A stretch of 64,000 nucleotides of DNA, taken from positions 1 through 64,000 of the forward strand of contig JAUXUI010000124.1 of NCBI GenBank assembly GCA_030681035.1. Reading direction: 5' to 3'. The notes under the pieces are model-generated. The model did not search any database. It was not told where the DNA came from and saw only the letters and a program-made list of their open reading frames with translations. Both the position numbers and the translations under genes were made by a program. This document shows, piece after piece, positions 8,729 to 17,220 of the stretch. The stretch comes from Lysobacteraceae bacterium (GTDB lineage: Bacteria; Pseudomonadota; Gammaproteobacteria; Xanthomonadales; Xanthomonadaceae). Within the stretch, counting starts at the first letter, position 1. Each line of letters begins with the position of its first letter.

Positions 8729-10702
8729 ATGCGTTATTTGATCATCTTCCTCTTTGCATTGCTGTTGAGCTTTACTGTGGCTGCAGAAAAGCAAATTCCA
8801 CTCGAAGATTTTCTCAAGGATGATGCCTTTGGCACCATTGAGATTTCACCAAACGGTGACTATCTCGCGGCTACCGTGCCCATGGAGGATCGCACCAGCC
8901 TGATCATTTTGCGTTTGTCGGACATGAGCAAAACCGGGCACGTAACGCTGCCCAAGAACACCCATATTGCAGGCTTTGATTGGGTGAACGATGAGCGCAT
9001 TCTGTTTTCCATTGGCGAAAAGCAGGGCAGCCTGGAACAACCACGCGGCACCGGAGAGCTGTATGGCGTAAACGCCGATGGTAGCGGTCAGGGTGCGGCC
9101 TTGATTGGTGCGCGCGCCAAGGCTGCAAAATACGCTACAGCGCAAAAAACCAAGTTCGTCATCGCCAATATCATTCACTTGTTGCCGGACGATCCCAAGT
9201 TTGTATTGATTTCGGTTGCTGAGTTCGGAGGTGAGTTCACCTCGGTCGAGCGTCTGAACGTGGAAACGGGACGTCGACTCGCGGTAGCGCGGGCGCCGGT
9301 GCGCAATGCACAATTTCTCGCCGACCCCAAGGGCGTCGTCCGCTTCGCACTGGGCGCCGGCTCGGATTTGAAAAGTAAAACCTATTACCGCGATGGCGAA
9401 GGTAGGGAATGGCAGTTGATCAACGATGAGGCCGTTACCGGGATCGTCGTCGGCATCATCGGTTTCAATGCCGACGCCACAACGGCGTATCTACAGGTTG
9501 AGCAAGAGCAAGGTCCGGATGCCATTGAGGCTTTCGACACAAAATCCGGGCAACGAAAGCTGGTAATGCGTGATGATGTTGTTGACCCGGCCGGTGCGCT
9601 GGTGTCCCCTGTGGATGGTGGGGTATGGGGTGTGGTCTTCAATGGCACGACACCGCGGGTAGAGTACATCGATCAGGACAGCCCATTTGCGGCTGCTCAC
9701 CGTAGCTTGAGTGCGGCTTTACCGGGGCAGATGGTCTTGCCAACCGGCTTCACTCGAGATGGCCGGATTGGGCTTTTCCGCGCCTACAGTGATCGTGTGC
9801 CTATGGATTTCTACCTGTTTGATCGCAAAGCGGGCAGCGCACGTTACCTTGCCAGCCGTGTGGGTTGGTTCAAGCCCGAAGAACTCGCAGCGAGCAAGCC
9901 CGTGGTGGTGCGTTCGCGTGATGGCCTGAGTTTGCATGGATTGCTGACACTACCCAATGGCAGTGATGGTAAAAAACTGCCGCTGATCGTCAACCCGCAC
10001 GGCGGGCCGTTTGGCCCCTACGACGCTATGGGTTTTGATCTGGATGCGCAGGTATTGGCTTCGCGCGGCTACGCAGTGCTCAAGGTCAATTTTCGTGGTT
10101 CGGGCAACTACGGGAGTGCGTTTCAACGCGCCGGCTACAAGCAGTGGGGTGGCACCATGCAGGATGACTTGACCGACGCTACGCATTGGGCAATCGAGCA
10201 GGGGATTGCTGATCCCAAGCGGATTTGCATCTACGGTGCAAGTTATGGCGCATATGCCGCCTTGATGGGTGTCACCAAGGAGCCTGACTTGTATGCTTGC
10301 GCTGCGGGTAATGTGGGTGTGTATGACATGCCAACCATGTATGGCAAGGGCGATGTTCAAGCGCGCCGTGCTGGTGAGAACTTCCTGAAGGAAACTTTGG
10401 GCGAAGAAAACCTTGAGGCGATATCACCTACGCGTCTGGCAGATCGGATCAAGGTGCCGGTGCTGCTGGCTGCTGGTGCCGAAGACGAGCGTGCGCCGCC
10501 GATACATACCGAAATGATGCGCGACGCGCTGGAACGTCTGAACAAGCCGGTTGAAACGGTGATCTACAAGGGTGAAGGCCATGGTTCGTACCTGCTCAAG
10601 AACCGGCTGGATGGCTATCAACGGCTGCTCGCCTTTTTTGATCGCAATATTGGTGCGGGCATGAGAACGTCGGCAGCCAGTGCAGACACCGCCGGCAACT
10701 AA
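8729..10702 (+). CDS. Secreted S9-family peptidase (prolyl oligopeptidase type), copy 1
   Basis: A 657-aa product with a signal peptide (MRYLIIFLFALLLSFTVAA), a propeller-like N-terminal half and an alpha/beta-hydrolase half. The catalytic triad is readable: Ser505 in GASYGAYAALMG, Asp586 in GAEDERAPP and His618 in GEGHGSY. NPHGGPFGPYD and RGSGNYG are oxyanion and active-site stretches typical of S9C acylaminoacyl-peptidase-like enzymes. ATG 8729 is chosen because it begins the signal peptide. It is followed 121 bases later by a paralogue of the same architecture. Likely periplasmic peptide degradation, in keeping with the POT transporter nearby. Confidence 0.88.
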   Translation: MRYLIIFLFALLLSFTVAAEKQIPLEDFLKDDAFGTIEISPNGDYLAATVPMEDRTSLIILRLSDMSKTGHVTLPKNTHIAGFDWVNDERILFSIGEKQGSLEQPRGTGELYGVNADGSGQGAALIGARAKAAKYATAQKTKFVIANIIHLLPDDPKFVLISVAEFGGEFTSVERLNVETGRRLAVARAPVRNAQFLADPKGVVRFALGAGSDLKSKTYYRDGEGREWQLINDEAVTGIVVGIIGFNADATTAYLQVEQEQGPDAIEAFDTKSGQRKLVMRDDVVDPAGALVSPVDGGVWGVVFNGTTPRVEYIDQDSPFAAAHRSLSAALPGQMVLPTGFTRDGRIGLFRAYSDRVPMDFYLFDRKAGSARYLASRVGWFKPEELAASKPVVVRSRDGLSLHGLLTLPNGSDGKKLPLIVNPHGGPFGPYDAMGFDLDAQVLASRGYAVLKVNFRGSGNYGSAFQRAGYKQWGGTMQDDLTDATHWAIEQGIADPKRICIYGASYGAYAALMGVTKEPDLYACAAGNVGVYDMPTMYGKGDVQARRAGENFLKETLGEENLEAISPTRLADRIKVPVLLAAGAEDERAPPIHTEMMRDALERLNKPVETVIYKGEGHGSYLLKNRLDGYQRLLAFFDRNIGAGMRTSAASADTAGN

Positions 10703-10823
10703 GCCTGGGAGGTTTGGGTGCGTTGTCGTTACGCACTCCGAGGTGGGGCGTCGTTCGCAATCAGTAGGCGGGGCTTGCCCAGAGGCCACAGGGGCAAACA
10801 CGGAGTGAACCATTCGGGGCAGG

Positions 10824-12803
10824 ATGATGAGAGTCGTGCATGCAACATTGTTGCTGGTGTTGGCGTTTGTTGTAGCACCAGTACTTGCCAGTTCTCTACG
10901 CGTACAGGACATGGTGCAGCGTGATGAATTTGAAATCGCCCGGCTATCGCCGGATGGCGAATACCTTGCGCTGAGTGTGCCGCTGGGAGACAGCACCGCA
11001 TTGGTGGTGGTTGATCTGCGAACCATGCAACGTATCGGCTCCGCCAACCATGGAAAAAACGTGCATGTTTTGGGGTTCGAGTGGGTCGCGTCGGACCGTG
11101 TCGTGTATTGGGTGGGTGAGCGATTTGGTGAATTGCGGGCACCGCAATCCACCGGTGAATTGTTCGCGATGAACGCCGATGGCAAGAAAAAGGAGTTGTT
11201 GATCGGCTTTCGCGCAGGCAACGACATCAACCGCGCCAGCAATATCAAACAACGCAAGCCGGAGATGGTATATGCCGCACTGCTTGACCCGATGCCGAGC
11301 GAACCGAAGTTCGCCTTGGTCAGTGTCTACAAACTTGATGGCAGCGAGGCCGGCCACAGCCGGGTAGAGCGCTTGAACGTGCTGACCGGGCGTCGAACGA
11401 CGACAGCATTGGCACCAGTGCCGCGTGCCACCTATCTGGTTGACCACAGCCATGAAGTGCGTTTCGCATCGGGTTCCGCCATCGACAATGTCGATAAGCT
11501 CTATTATCGCGATGGCAAGGATGCGCCATGGCGATTGGTGAATGATGAGGCTGTCAGCGGCCGCACGATGCAAGCCATCGCCTTTGCCGCCGACAATGGC
11601 AAGGCGTATGTGCTGGCTACCGAAGCATCCGGGCCGGACAGGCTATATCTGTTCGATCCGGCGGATTCGAGCTTCACCAGGGTGCTTGGTGAGCAGAGCA
11701 GCGATGTTGCTGAAGTGTTGTTGGATCCTGCGACGCGGGCACCGTTTGGCGTGCATTTTGTCGGCAGTACCGGTGAAGCGTTTTTGCTGAATCCGGATAA
11801 CGAAACGAGCCGGCTATATGAGGCTTTGCAAAATAGTTTTTCCGGGCAACGGGTCTATCTTGGCGCACGATCCAGCGCCGATACCGGGTTGATTGTGACC
11901 GCAAGCGACCGACTCGCTGGCGACATCTTTTTGTTCGACTACAAGGCCAAAAAAGCCCAGTTTGTGCTTGCTCGCAGCCCGTGGGCAGATCCGGATGCTA
12001 TGCGACCGATGATGCCGATCACATTCGCGGCGCGCGATGGCTTGACCATACCTGGCATGCTTACCCTGCCCGCCGGTGAAGGCAAGGCACTGCCGCTGGT
12101 GCTCTATCCGCACGGTGGCCCGATTGGCATCTATGACGATTGGGTGTTCGACCCGGTTGTGCAGTGGTTGGCTTCAAATGGCTATGCGGTGCTGCAGGTA
12201 AATTACCGCGGTTCAGGCGGTTATGGCCGTGCATTTGAGCAGGCGGGGTTTCGCGAATGGGGCGGCAAGATGCAGGATGATCTGACCGACGCCACGCAGT
12301 GGGCGATTGGCCAAGGCATCGCCGACCCCTCGCGTATCTGCATCTACGGCGCCAGTTATGGTGGTTATGCGGCGCTGATGGGTGCGGCGAAGGAGCCTGG
12401 GCTTTATCGCTGTGCAGCGGGGCATGTCGGTGTCTACGACCTGCGCATGATTCAGTCCAACCCCGACGCGGGTGTCTCGGTGCGTACCCATTTCAAGGCG
12501 GTTCTGGGCGAGGAAAATCTCGATGCGGTATCGCCCGCGTTACTGGCCGAACGTATCCAGGTGCCGGTGTTGCTCACCGCCGGTCGTGAAGACGTCACCG
12601 CACCCGCCAGGCACACCGAGCGCATGCGCGACGCATTGATCAAGGCCGGCAAGGAGGTCGACGCAAAGATTTATCCGGGCGAGGGCCACACTTTTTTTGT
12701 CGAGGCCAACCAGATCGATAGCTATAGCCGCCTCCTCGCGTTTCTTGACCGACACATCGGTGCCAACAGACAAGCCAAGGCGGAGCCGACAATCGCTCAG
12801 TGA
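10824..12803 (+). CDS. Secreted S9-family peptidase (prolyl oligopeptidase type), copy 2
   Basis: Paralogue of the preceding gene, 659 aa, with a signal peptide (MRVVHATLLLVLAFVVAPVLA) and the same two-part layout. Catalytic residues are Ser511 (GASYGGYAALMG), Asp590 (GREDVTAP) and His622 (GEGHTFF). The C-terminal halves of the two copies are clearly more alike than the propeller halves, as expected if substrate gating diverged after duplication. ATG 10824 and ATG 10827 are both possible starts. It ends in front of a hairpin shared with the convergent POT gene. Confidence 0.88.
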   Translation: MMRVVHATLLLVLAFVVAPVLASSLRVQDMVQRDEFEIARLSPDGEYLALSVPLGDSTALVVVDLRTMQRIGSANHGKNVHVLGFEWVASDRVVYWVGERFGELRAPQSTGELFAMNADGKKKELLIGFRAGNDINRASNIKQRKPEMVYAALLDPMPSEPKFALVSVYKLDGSEAGHSRVERLNVLTGRRTTTALAPVPRATYLVDHSHEVRFASGSAIDNVDKLYYRDGKDAPWRLVNDEAVSGRTMQAIAFAADNGKAYVLATEASGPDRLYLFDPADSSFTRVLGEQSSDVAEVLLDPATRAPFGVHFVGSTGEAFLLNPDNETSRLYEALQNSFSGQRVYLGARSSADTGLIVTASDRLAGDIFLFDYKAKKAQFVLARSPWADPDAMRPMMPITFAARDGLTIPGMLTLPAGEGKALPLVLYPHGGPIGIYDDWVFDPVVQWLASNGYAVLQVNYRGSGGYGRAFEQAGFREWGGKMQDDLTDATQWAIGQGIADPSRICIYGASYGGYAALMGAAKEPGLYRCAAGHVGVYDLRMIQSNPDAGVSVRTHFKAVLGEENLDAVSPALLAERIQVPVLLTAGREDVTAPARHTERMRDALIKAGKEVDAKIYPGEGHTFFVEANQIDSYSRLLAFLDRHIGANRQAKAEPTIAQ

Positions 12804-12817
12804 ATGCGTCGCATGAT

Positions 12818-12847
12818 GCGGTGCCAGCGAAGTATCGCTGGTGCCGC
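12818..12847. terminator. Hairpin between convergent genes, likely bidirectional terminator
   Basis: GCGGTGCCAGCGA (12818-12830) pairs with TCGCTGGTGCCGC (12835-12847) across a four-base AGTA loop, 13 pairs including two G-U pairs in RNA. It fills the 46-base gap between the stop codons of the S9 copy 2 and the POT transporter. There is no T-run, so termination efficiency is uncertain. Confidence 0.5.
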
Positions 12848-12849
12848 GA

Positions 12850-14616
12850 TCACTTCACCCCATGCATCATCCGCCGCAGCAACGGTGCCGCGATCAGTGC
12901 CAGCACGCCGCAGCCGAGGCCGATCTTGGTCATCAGCCAGAACAGGTCTGCATACTTGGCCGCAGCTTCGGTCAGATCGATCAATTCGCCTTCGGGCACC
13001 TCGATCGAAGCGAGTTTGGCGAACTGTTGTGCCAGGACTTCGGAAAACGCCGTAGCCAGAAACCAGGTGCCCATCATCAGGCTGGTCACCCGCGCCACCG
13101 AAAGTTGTGTCACCGCTGACAGGCCGACCGGCGACAGGCACATCTCACCGATCTCCAGAATGAAATAGGCCAGCACCAGCCACCACACCGAGGCCATGAC
13201 GCCGGTGGCGCCAACCTGTTCGGCGGCAAACGCCAGCGGCACGAACGCCAGGCCGGCAAACAGCAGGCCATAGGCGCTCTTGGTCGGCTTGCTGGGGTTG
13301 GCGCCGAAGCGATCGAGCCAGCCCCACAGGCCGGTGAATATCGGCGCCAGCAGCACGATGAACATCGCGCCGAGGAAAGTCAGTGAGCCGGCGGTCTGTG
13401 GCAGCACCAGCACATCGCGGATCAGCAGCGCCAGCACCAGCACGGCAACGCTGGCGAACAGCGTGCGCGGTGCATGCGATTCACGATGGCGCTCGCCCAT
13501 GCGTGTGGCCAGGTAGAAAGCGCCCGGCGCCAGCAACAACGAGGCGATCGACCACGGCATCGGGGTGCCCTCGCGTGCCACGAACGACGGGAAAAAATCC
13601 TTGGTCATCAAGCGATCGGTAAACGCCACCCACGAGCCGTAGGTCTGCTCGTAAAGGGTAAAAAATATCAGTGCCAGAAAAATCAGTGCCATCAACACCA
13701 GCATCTGGTCGCGCTCGACCTTGCTGCATTGCTTGAGGATAAACCACAAAAACCAGATTACTACGGCAGCAAATACCGCCAGCATCAACGCCAATGCCAG
13801 TGAAATGTCACCGCCAAGCGCAAAGCGGCCATTGGCCACCGCCCACATCAGCCACGCCACGGCGGGGATGCCGAGCAAGGCGCCAAGATAGATGCCGTTT
13901 TCGCGCGACAGGCCAATGCGGGTACGCTCACGCAGCAACGCCGGGTTGCTGGGTTCGGCGTGGCCATGCAGGTATTTCTGGCCCCACAGGAACATGCCAA
14001 GGCCAAGCATCATGCCGATGCCGGCGGCACCAAAACCGTAGCGCCAGCCATAAGTTTCGCCAAGGTACCCGCACACCAGCGAGGCAAACAGTGCGCCCAG
14101 GTTGATGCCGGCGTAGAACAGGCTGAAGCCCGAATCGCGGCGCGGATCATCCTGCGTGTACAGCCGGCCGACAATCGTGGAGATGTTGGGCTTGAGAAAG
14201 CCCACACCCATGATGATCAGCGCCAGCGAGGTGTAGAACACGGTGAGCGCGGCGCCATCGCGCACCACTTCGCCACCCACGGTGCTGGCGGCATGGCCTT
14301 CCACCGCCATGCCCAGATGGCCAAGGCACAACAATATCCCGCCGAAAACCACCGCTTTGCGAAACCCCAGATAGCGATCAGCGAGCAGGCCGCCAATCAC
14401 CGGAATGGCGTAGACCAGGCCGCCATAGGCGCCGATCACGTCGTAACTGGCGTTATCGCTGAACAGGTGATACTTGGTCAAATACAGGAACAACAGCGCC
14501 TTCATCCCGTAGAACGAAAAGCGCTCCCACATTTCGGTGAAAAAACAGACGTACACCCCAATCGGGTGACCGAGGAATTCATCAGAACGGGGCAGGGCGG
14601 TTTGGACTTGGGACAC
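12850..14616 (-). CDS. POT-family proton-coupled oligopeptide transporter
   Basis: The 588-aa inner-membrane protein has the POT/PTR2 signature region FFTEMWERFSFYGMKALL near residues 22-40 (the ExxER proton-coupling motif), followed by about twelve to fourteen membrane segments. GGLLADRYLGFRKAV and FSLFYAGINLGALF are also POT hallmarks. Start is GTG 14616 with AGGAG at about 7-base spacing; the open frame continues upstream into repeat DNA. Expected role is di- and tripeptide uptake, which fits the two secreted peptidases that converge on it. A MITE-like element sits 95 bases upstream of the start. Confidence 0.92.
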   Translation of the reverse strand: MSQVQTALPRSDEFLGHPIGVYVCFFTEMWERFSFYGMKALLFLYLTKYHLFSDNASYDVIGAYGGLVYAIPVIGGLLADRYLGFRKAVVFGGILLCLGHLGMAVEGHAASTVGGEVVRDGAALTVFYTSLALIIMGVGFLKPNISTIVGRLYTQDDPRRDSGFSLFYAGINLGALFASLVCGYLGETYGWRYGFGAAGIGMMLGLGMFLWGQKYLHGHAEPSNPALLRERTRIGLSRENGIYLGALLGIPAVAWLMWAVANGRFALGGDISLALALMLAVFAAVVIWFLWFILKQCSKVERDQMLVLMALIFLALIFFTLYEQTYGSWVAFTDRLMTKDFFPSFVAREGTPMPWSIASLLLAPGAFYLATRMGERHRESHAPRTLFASVAVLVLALLIRDVLVLPQTAGSLTFLGAMFIVLLAPIFTGLWGWLDRFGANPSKPTKSAYGLLFAGLAFVPLAFAAEQVGATGVMASVWWLVLAYFILEIGEMCLSPVGLSAVTQLSVARVTSLMMGTWFLATAFSEVLAQQFAKLASIEVPEGELIDLTEAAAKYADLFWLMTKIGLGCGVLALIAAPLLRRMMHGVK

Positions 14617-14698
14617 CGGGGACTCCTGTTTCGCGCGCAATACACAGTTGGCCCGCGAGTATAGCGGCATGACCCGTATCGGGTGGCCAGCGTGCTTT

Positions 14699-14958
14699 TG
14701 TAGGAGCACGCCCAATCCACCCAAGTTAAGGCTCAGTCGCAGGCAACCTGTCAGAGTGATCGTTGGTGCGGATACTCGCGCCGCCGGAGCAATTGTCGAA
14801 TAGATCAGCACCAAGCCCGACAGGCTGCTAGCCCAGACGAGCGGGCTTAACTTGGGTGGATTGGGAGCACGCCCTGCGCGCGATCCAATATCGCGATCAC
14901 GGGTCTGCGGTCGGCCACAGAGCCTGCCCCGGACTTGATCCGGGGGTGGCCTCCTACA
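14699..14958. repeat. Palindromic REP-like element interrupted by the MITE-like element
   Basis: The outer ends are TGTAGGAGCACG (14699-14710) and CTCCTACAG (14951-14959). The right part carries the internal hairpin CCCCGGA/TCCGGGG seen in related copies. It belongs to the same family as the copies near 22-109 and 16972-17070. Together with the element inserted in it, it fills the region between the POT start and the ogt stop; no gene is seen there. Confidence 0.65.
14711..14865. mobile_element. 155-bp MITE-like element with 20-bp perfect terminal inverted repeats
   Basis: The left end CCCAATCCACCCAAGTTAAG (14711-14730) is the exact reverse complement of the right end (14846-14865). The interior is about 115 bases, with internal CCTGTC and GACAGG echoing the ends, and no coding capacity. 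AGCACG is present immediately outside both ends (14705-14710 and 14866-14871), as expected of a 6-bp target-site duplication. Removing the element and one copy restores TGTAGGAGCACGCCCTGCGC, the start of a dispersed palindrome. No transposase is in the window, so it would be mobilised in trans, if at all. Confidence 0.8.
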
Positions 14959-14961
14959 GAG

Positions 14962-15453
14962 TTAGCCCATCGTGCTTTTGCGGAGCGCACCCTCCAGCCG
15001 CAGCAATGCCGCCTTGGTTTCGATACCGCCGCCGAAACCGGTGAGGCTGCCGTCGGCGCCAATCACCCGATGGCACGGCAGCACGATCGGCAGCGGATTG
15101 CGGCCATTGGCACCACCGACTGCGCGCACCGCGTTGGCACTGCCGCACGCCAGCGCCAATTGCTTGTAGCTCCAGGTGTGGCCGAACGGAATCTGGGCCA
15201 GCGTCTGCCATACCCGCATCTGGAACGCGGTACCGCGCGGCCGCAATGGCAACGTGAACGCCCTGCGTGTGCCGGCGAAATATTCACGCAATTGCTGGCG
15301 TGCCTCGTGCAACACATCGCTGCTGCCGGGCGACCAGTCCGTGCGAGCGACCGGGTGGCGGTTGCTGGGGAACTCGATATGACACAGTGCATCGCCCTCG
15401 GCGGCGAGGGTGAGCACGCCCACCGGGGTGTCGAATTGCTCGAAGATCATCAT
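14962..15453 (-). CDS. ogt: Methylated-DNA--protein-cysteine methyltransferase
   Basis: Suicide repair protein that takes methyl groups from O6-methylguanine or O4-methylthymine onto its own cysteine. The 163-aa protein has the active-site motif PCHRV with Cys127, preceded by GGANGRNPLPIV, and the helix-turn-helix region RGTAFQMRVWQTLAQIPFG with SYKQLA. ATG 15453 overlaps the last base of the alkA stop (TGATG), and AAGGAG lies 8 bases upstream, so translation is coupled to alkA. An additional ATG follows at 15450. Confidence 0.93.
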   Translation of the reverse strand: MMIFEQFDTPVGVLTLAAEGDALCHIEFPSNRHPVARTDWSPGSSDVLHEARQQLREYFAGTRRAFTLPLRPRGTAFQMRVWQTLAQIPFGHTWSYKQLALACGSANAVRAVGGANGRNPLPIVLPCHRVIGADGSLTGFGGGIETKAALLRLEGALRKSTMG

Positions 15454-16918
15454 CACGTCCGCTCCTTCGCAAGGTCGTAAGATAATTGCCACAGGTGCAC
15501 TACCGCGTAAGCGCGCCACGGGCGCCACGCTTGCGAGCGCGCTTCGCAGTCGCGCTCCTTCAGCGTCGTATCGCCACCCAGCGATTGGCGCAGAATCAGA
15601 TCGCCGGACGGGAACGCATCGGGATGGCCAAGCGCACGCATCGCCACGTAGTGTGCGGTCCACGGGCCGATGCCGGGCAGGGCACACAGGCGCGCGACGA
15701 ACTCATCGAGACGTTGGCCGGCGGAGAAATCCACCACGCCGTCGGCCACCGCCGCCGCCAACGCGCGCAGGCTGGCGGCACGTGCGCGTGGCAGGCCGAT
15801 GCCTTCCAGCGGAGCCATGCGCAGCGCTTCGGGTGGTGGAAAAAAGCGGTCAAAGCCGTCGCTTGAAGTGGCACACGGCGTGCCGTACGAGCGCAGCAGC
15901 CGAGCGGCGAGCGTGGTGGCGCCGGTCACGCTGATCTGCTGGCCGAGGATCGCGCGCACCGCAATCTCGAAGCCGTCCCAACCGCCGGGCACGCGCAGGC
16001 CGGGGCGTTGCGCAATGCCGCGCGCCAGCAGCGGGTCGCTGGCGAATACGCGATGCACCGGAGCCAGATCGGCGTCGAGGTCGAACAGCCGACGCACGCG
16101 GCGCACCAGATCGGGTATCGCACGCGGATCGGCACCGTCGATCTGCAGATGCAACTCGGGCTGCTGTGGATCGGCCGTTATCCGCAGCCGCACCGGCGCT
16201 TCCGGGGTGCCGGCGAGGCGCTGGTAGCTATCGGCATCGACCCGCTCCAGCCCCGGCATCGCGCGCTTGCCGAGAAAGCCCAGCAGCGCCGCGAAATCGA
16301 ACGGCGGCCGGTAGCACAGACGCAAGGTCAGGCCGTTGCCCACCGGCTGGCGCCGTGCGCGGCGAATCTGCGTTGGTGCCAGTCCACAACCCTCCTGAAA
16401 CGCGGCGTTGAAGCGACGCACGCTGTGAAAGCCCGATGCCAGTGCAATCTGGGTTGCCGGCAGATCGGTTTCGCTGAGCAGTTGCTTTGCCAGCAGCAGA
16501 CGCCGGGTGGTGTGCAGCGCCAACGGCGCCACCCCCATCGTATCCACGAACAATCGTCGCAGTTGCCGAGCGCTGACACCCAGACGCGCCGCCAGAACAT
16601 CCACCGAACCCTCCTGCAGGGCGCCATCGGCAATCATCGCCAGTGCCCGATCCAGCAACGCCTCGCCCAGACGATGCGCCATCGCCCCTGGCGCCAGTTC
16701 CGGGCGGCAACGCAGGCACGGACGGAATCCCGCTGCCGCTGCCGCCGCTGCGCTGGCGAAGTAGCGGATGTTGCGCCGCTTCGGCACCGGTGCCGGGCAC
16801 ACCGGCCGGCAATAGATGCCGGTGCTGGTGACGCCGGTAAAGAACAGACCGTCGAAGCGCGCATCGCGCGCTTCGCGGGCACGGTCGCAGAGCTCCGGCG
16901 CGGGTAGCGTGTTGCCAT
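15453..16918 (-). CDS. alkA: Ada-type activator fused to AlkA DNA-3-methyladenine glycosylase
   Basis: Domain order is Ada zinc domain, AraC helix-turn-helix, AlkA N-terminal domain and HhH-GPD glycosylase. Seen directly: metal-thiolate segment GIYCRPVCPAP ... CLRCRP (four Cys), DVLAARLGVSARQLRRLF for the AraC part, ILGQQISVTGATTLAARL, and LCALPGIGPWTAHYVAMRALG with PDAFPSGDLILRQ carrying the catalytic Asp. It removes alkylated bases and probably senses methylation. The start is problematic: the natural-looking ATG at 16918 (MAT...) is two bases out of frame with LPAPELCDRAREARD just downstream, next to an ACAC dinucleotide duplication. The nearest in-frame start is a GTG at 17030 inside repeat DNA. 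The body is intact. Confidence 0.82.
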
Positions 16919-16971
16919 GGCGATTACCAACCGCGTCGCCGCATGCATCATCGCGCGACGTGCCCGCTTCC

Positions 16972-17070
16972 TGTAGGAGCGCTGTGCGCGCGACCGCAAG
17001 TTCCCGTGGCGCCGCGCACGCTTTGCCCACAGAGCCTGCCCCAGACTTGATCTGGGGGTGGGCTCCTACA
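16972..17070. repeat. Palindromic REP-like element
   Basis: Bounded by TGTAGGAGC (16972-16980) and CTCCTACA (17063-17070), with an internal hairpin CCCCAGA (17039-17045)/TCTGGGG (17051-17057). It is a full-length relative of the interrupted copy at 14699-14958. It lies in the divergent 302-base gap between alkA and hutU; the rest of that gap contains the hutU promoter and nothing else I can call. Confidence 0.65.
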
Positions 17071-17191
17071 CAGATGGTCACCGCTTTGGTCTTCCTCATG
17101 TGCTCAGTGTGCCATCGTCCATCGCGCATGACTGGCCGTTTTCGGACATGGATGCTTGGTGGGCCTCGGCGCCCCGACGCGTGCGCTAACC

Positions 17192-17197
17192 TATAAT
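17192..17197 (+). promoter_or_regulatory. Candidate hutU -10 element
   Basis: A perfect TATAAT lies 24 bases upstream of the hutU ATG, with GGAG between them as ribosome-binding site. No convincing -35 hexamer is found at 16-18 bases, so activation by a regulator or an extended -10 is possible. Confidence 0.45.
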
Positions 17198-17220
17198 CGC
17201 GCCATTCCCCGGAGCACATC

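Noticed and set aside
14711-14865. Transposase-bearing insertion sequence
   Set aside because: Only 155 bp and no coding capacity; at most a MITE.
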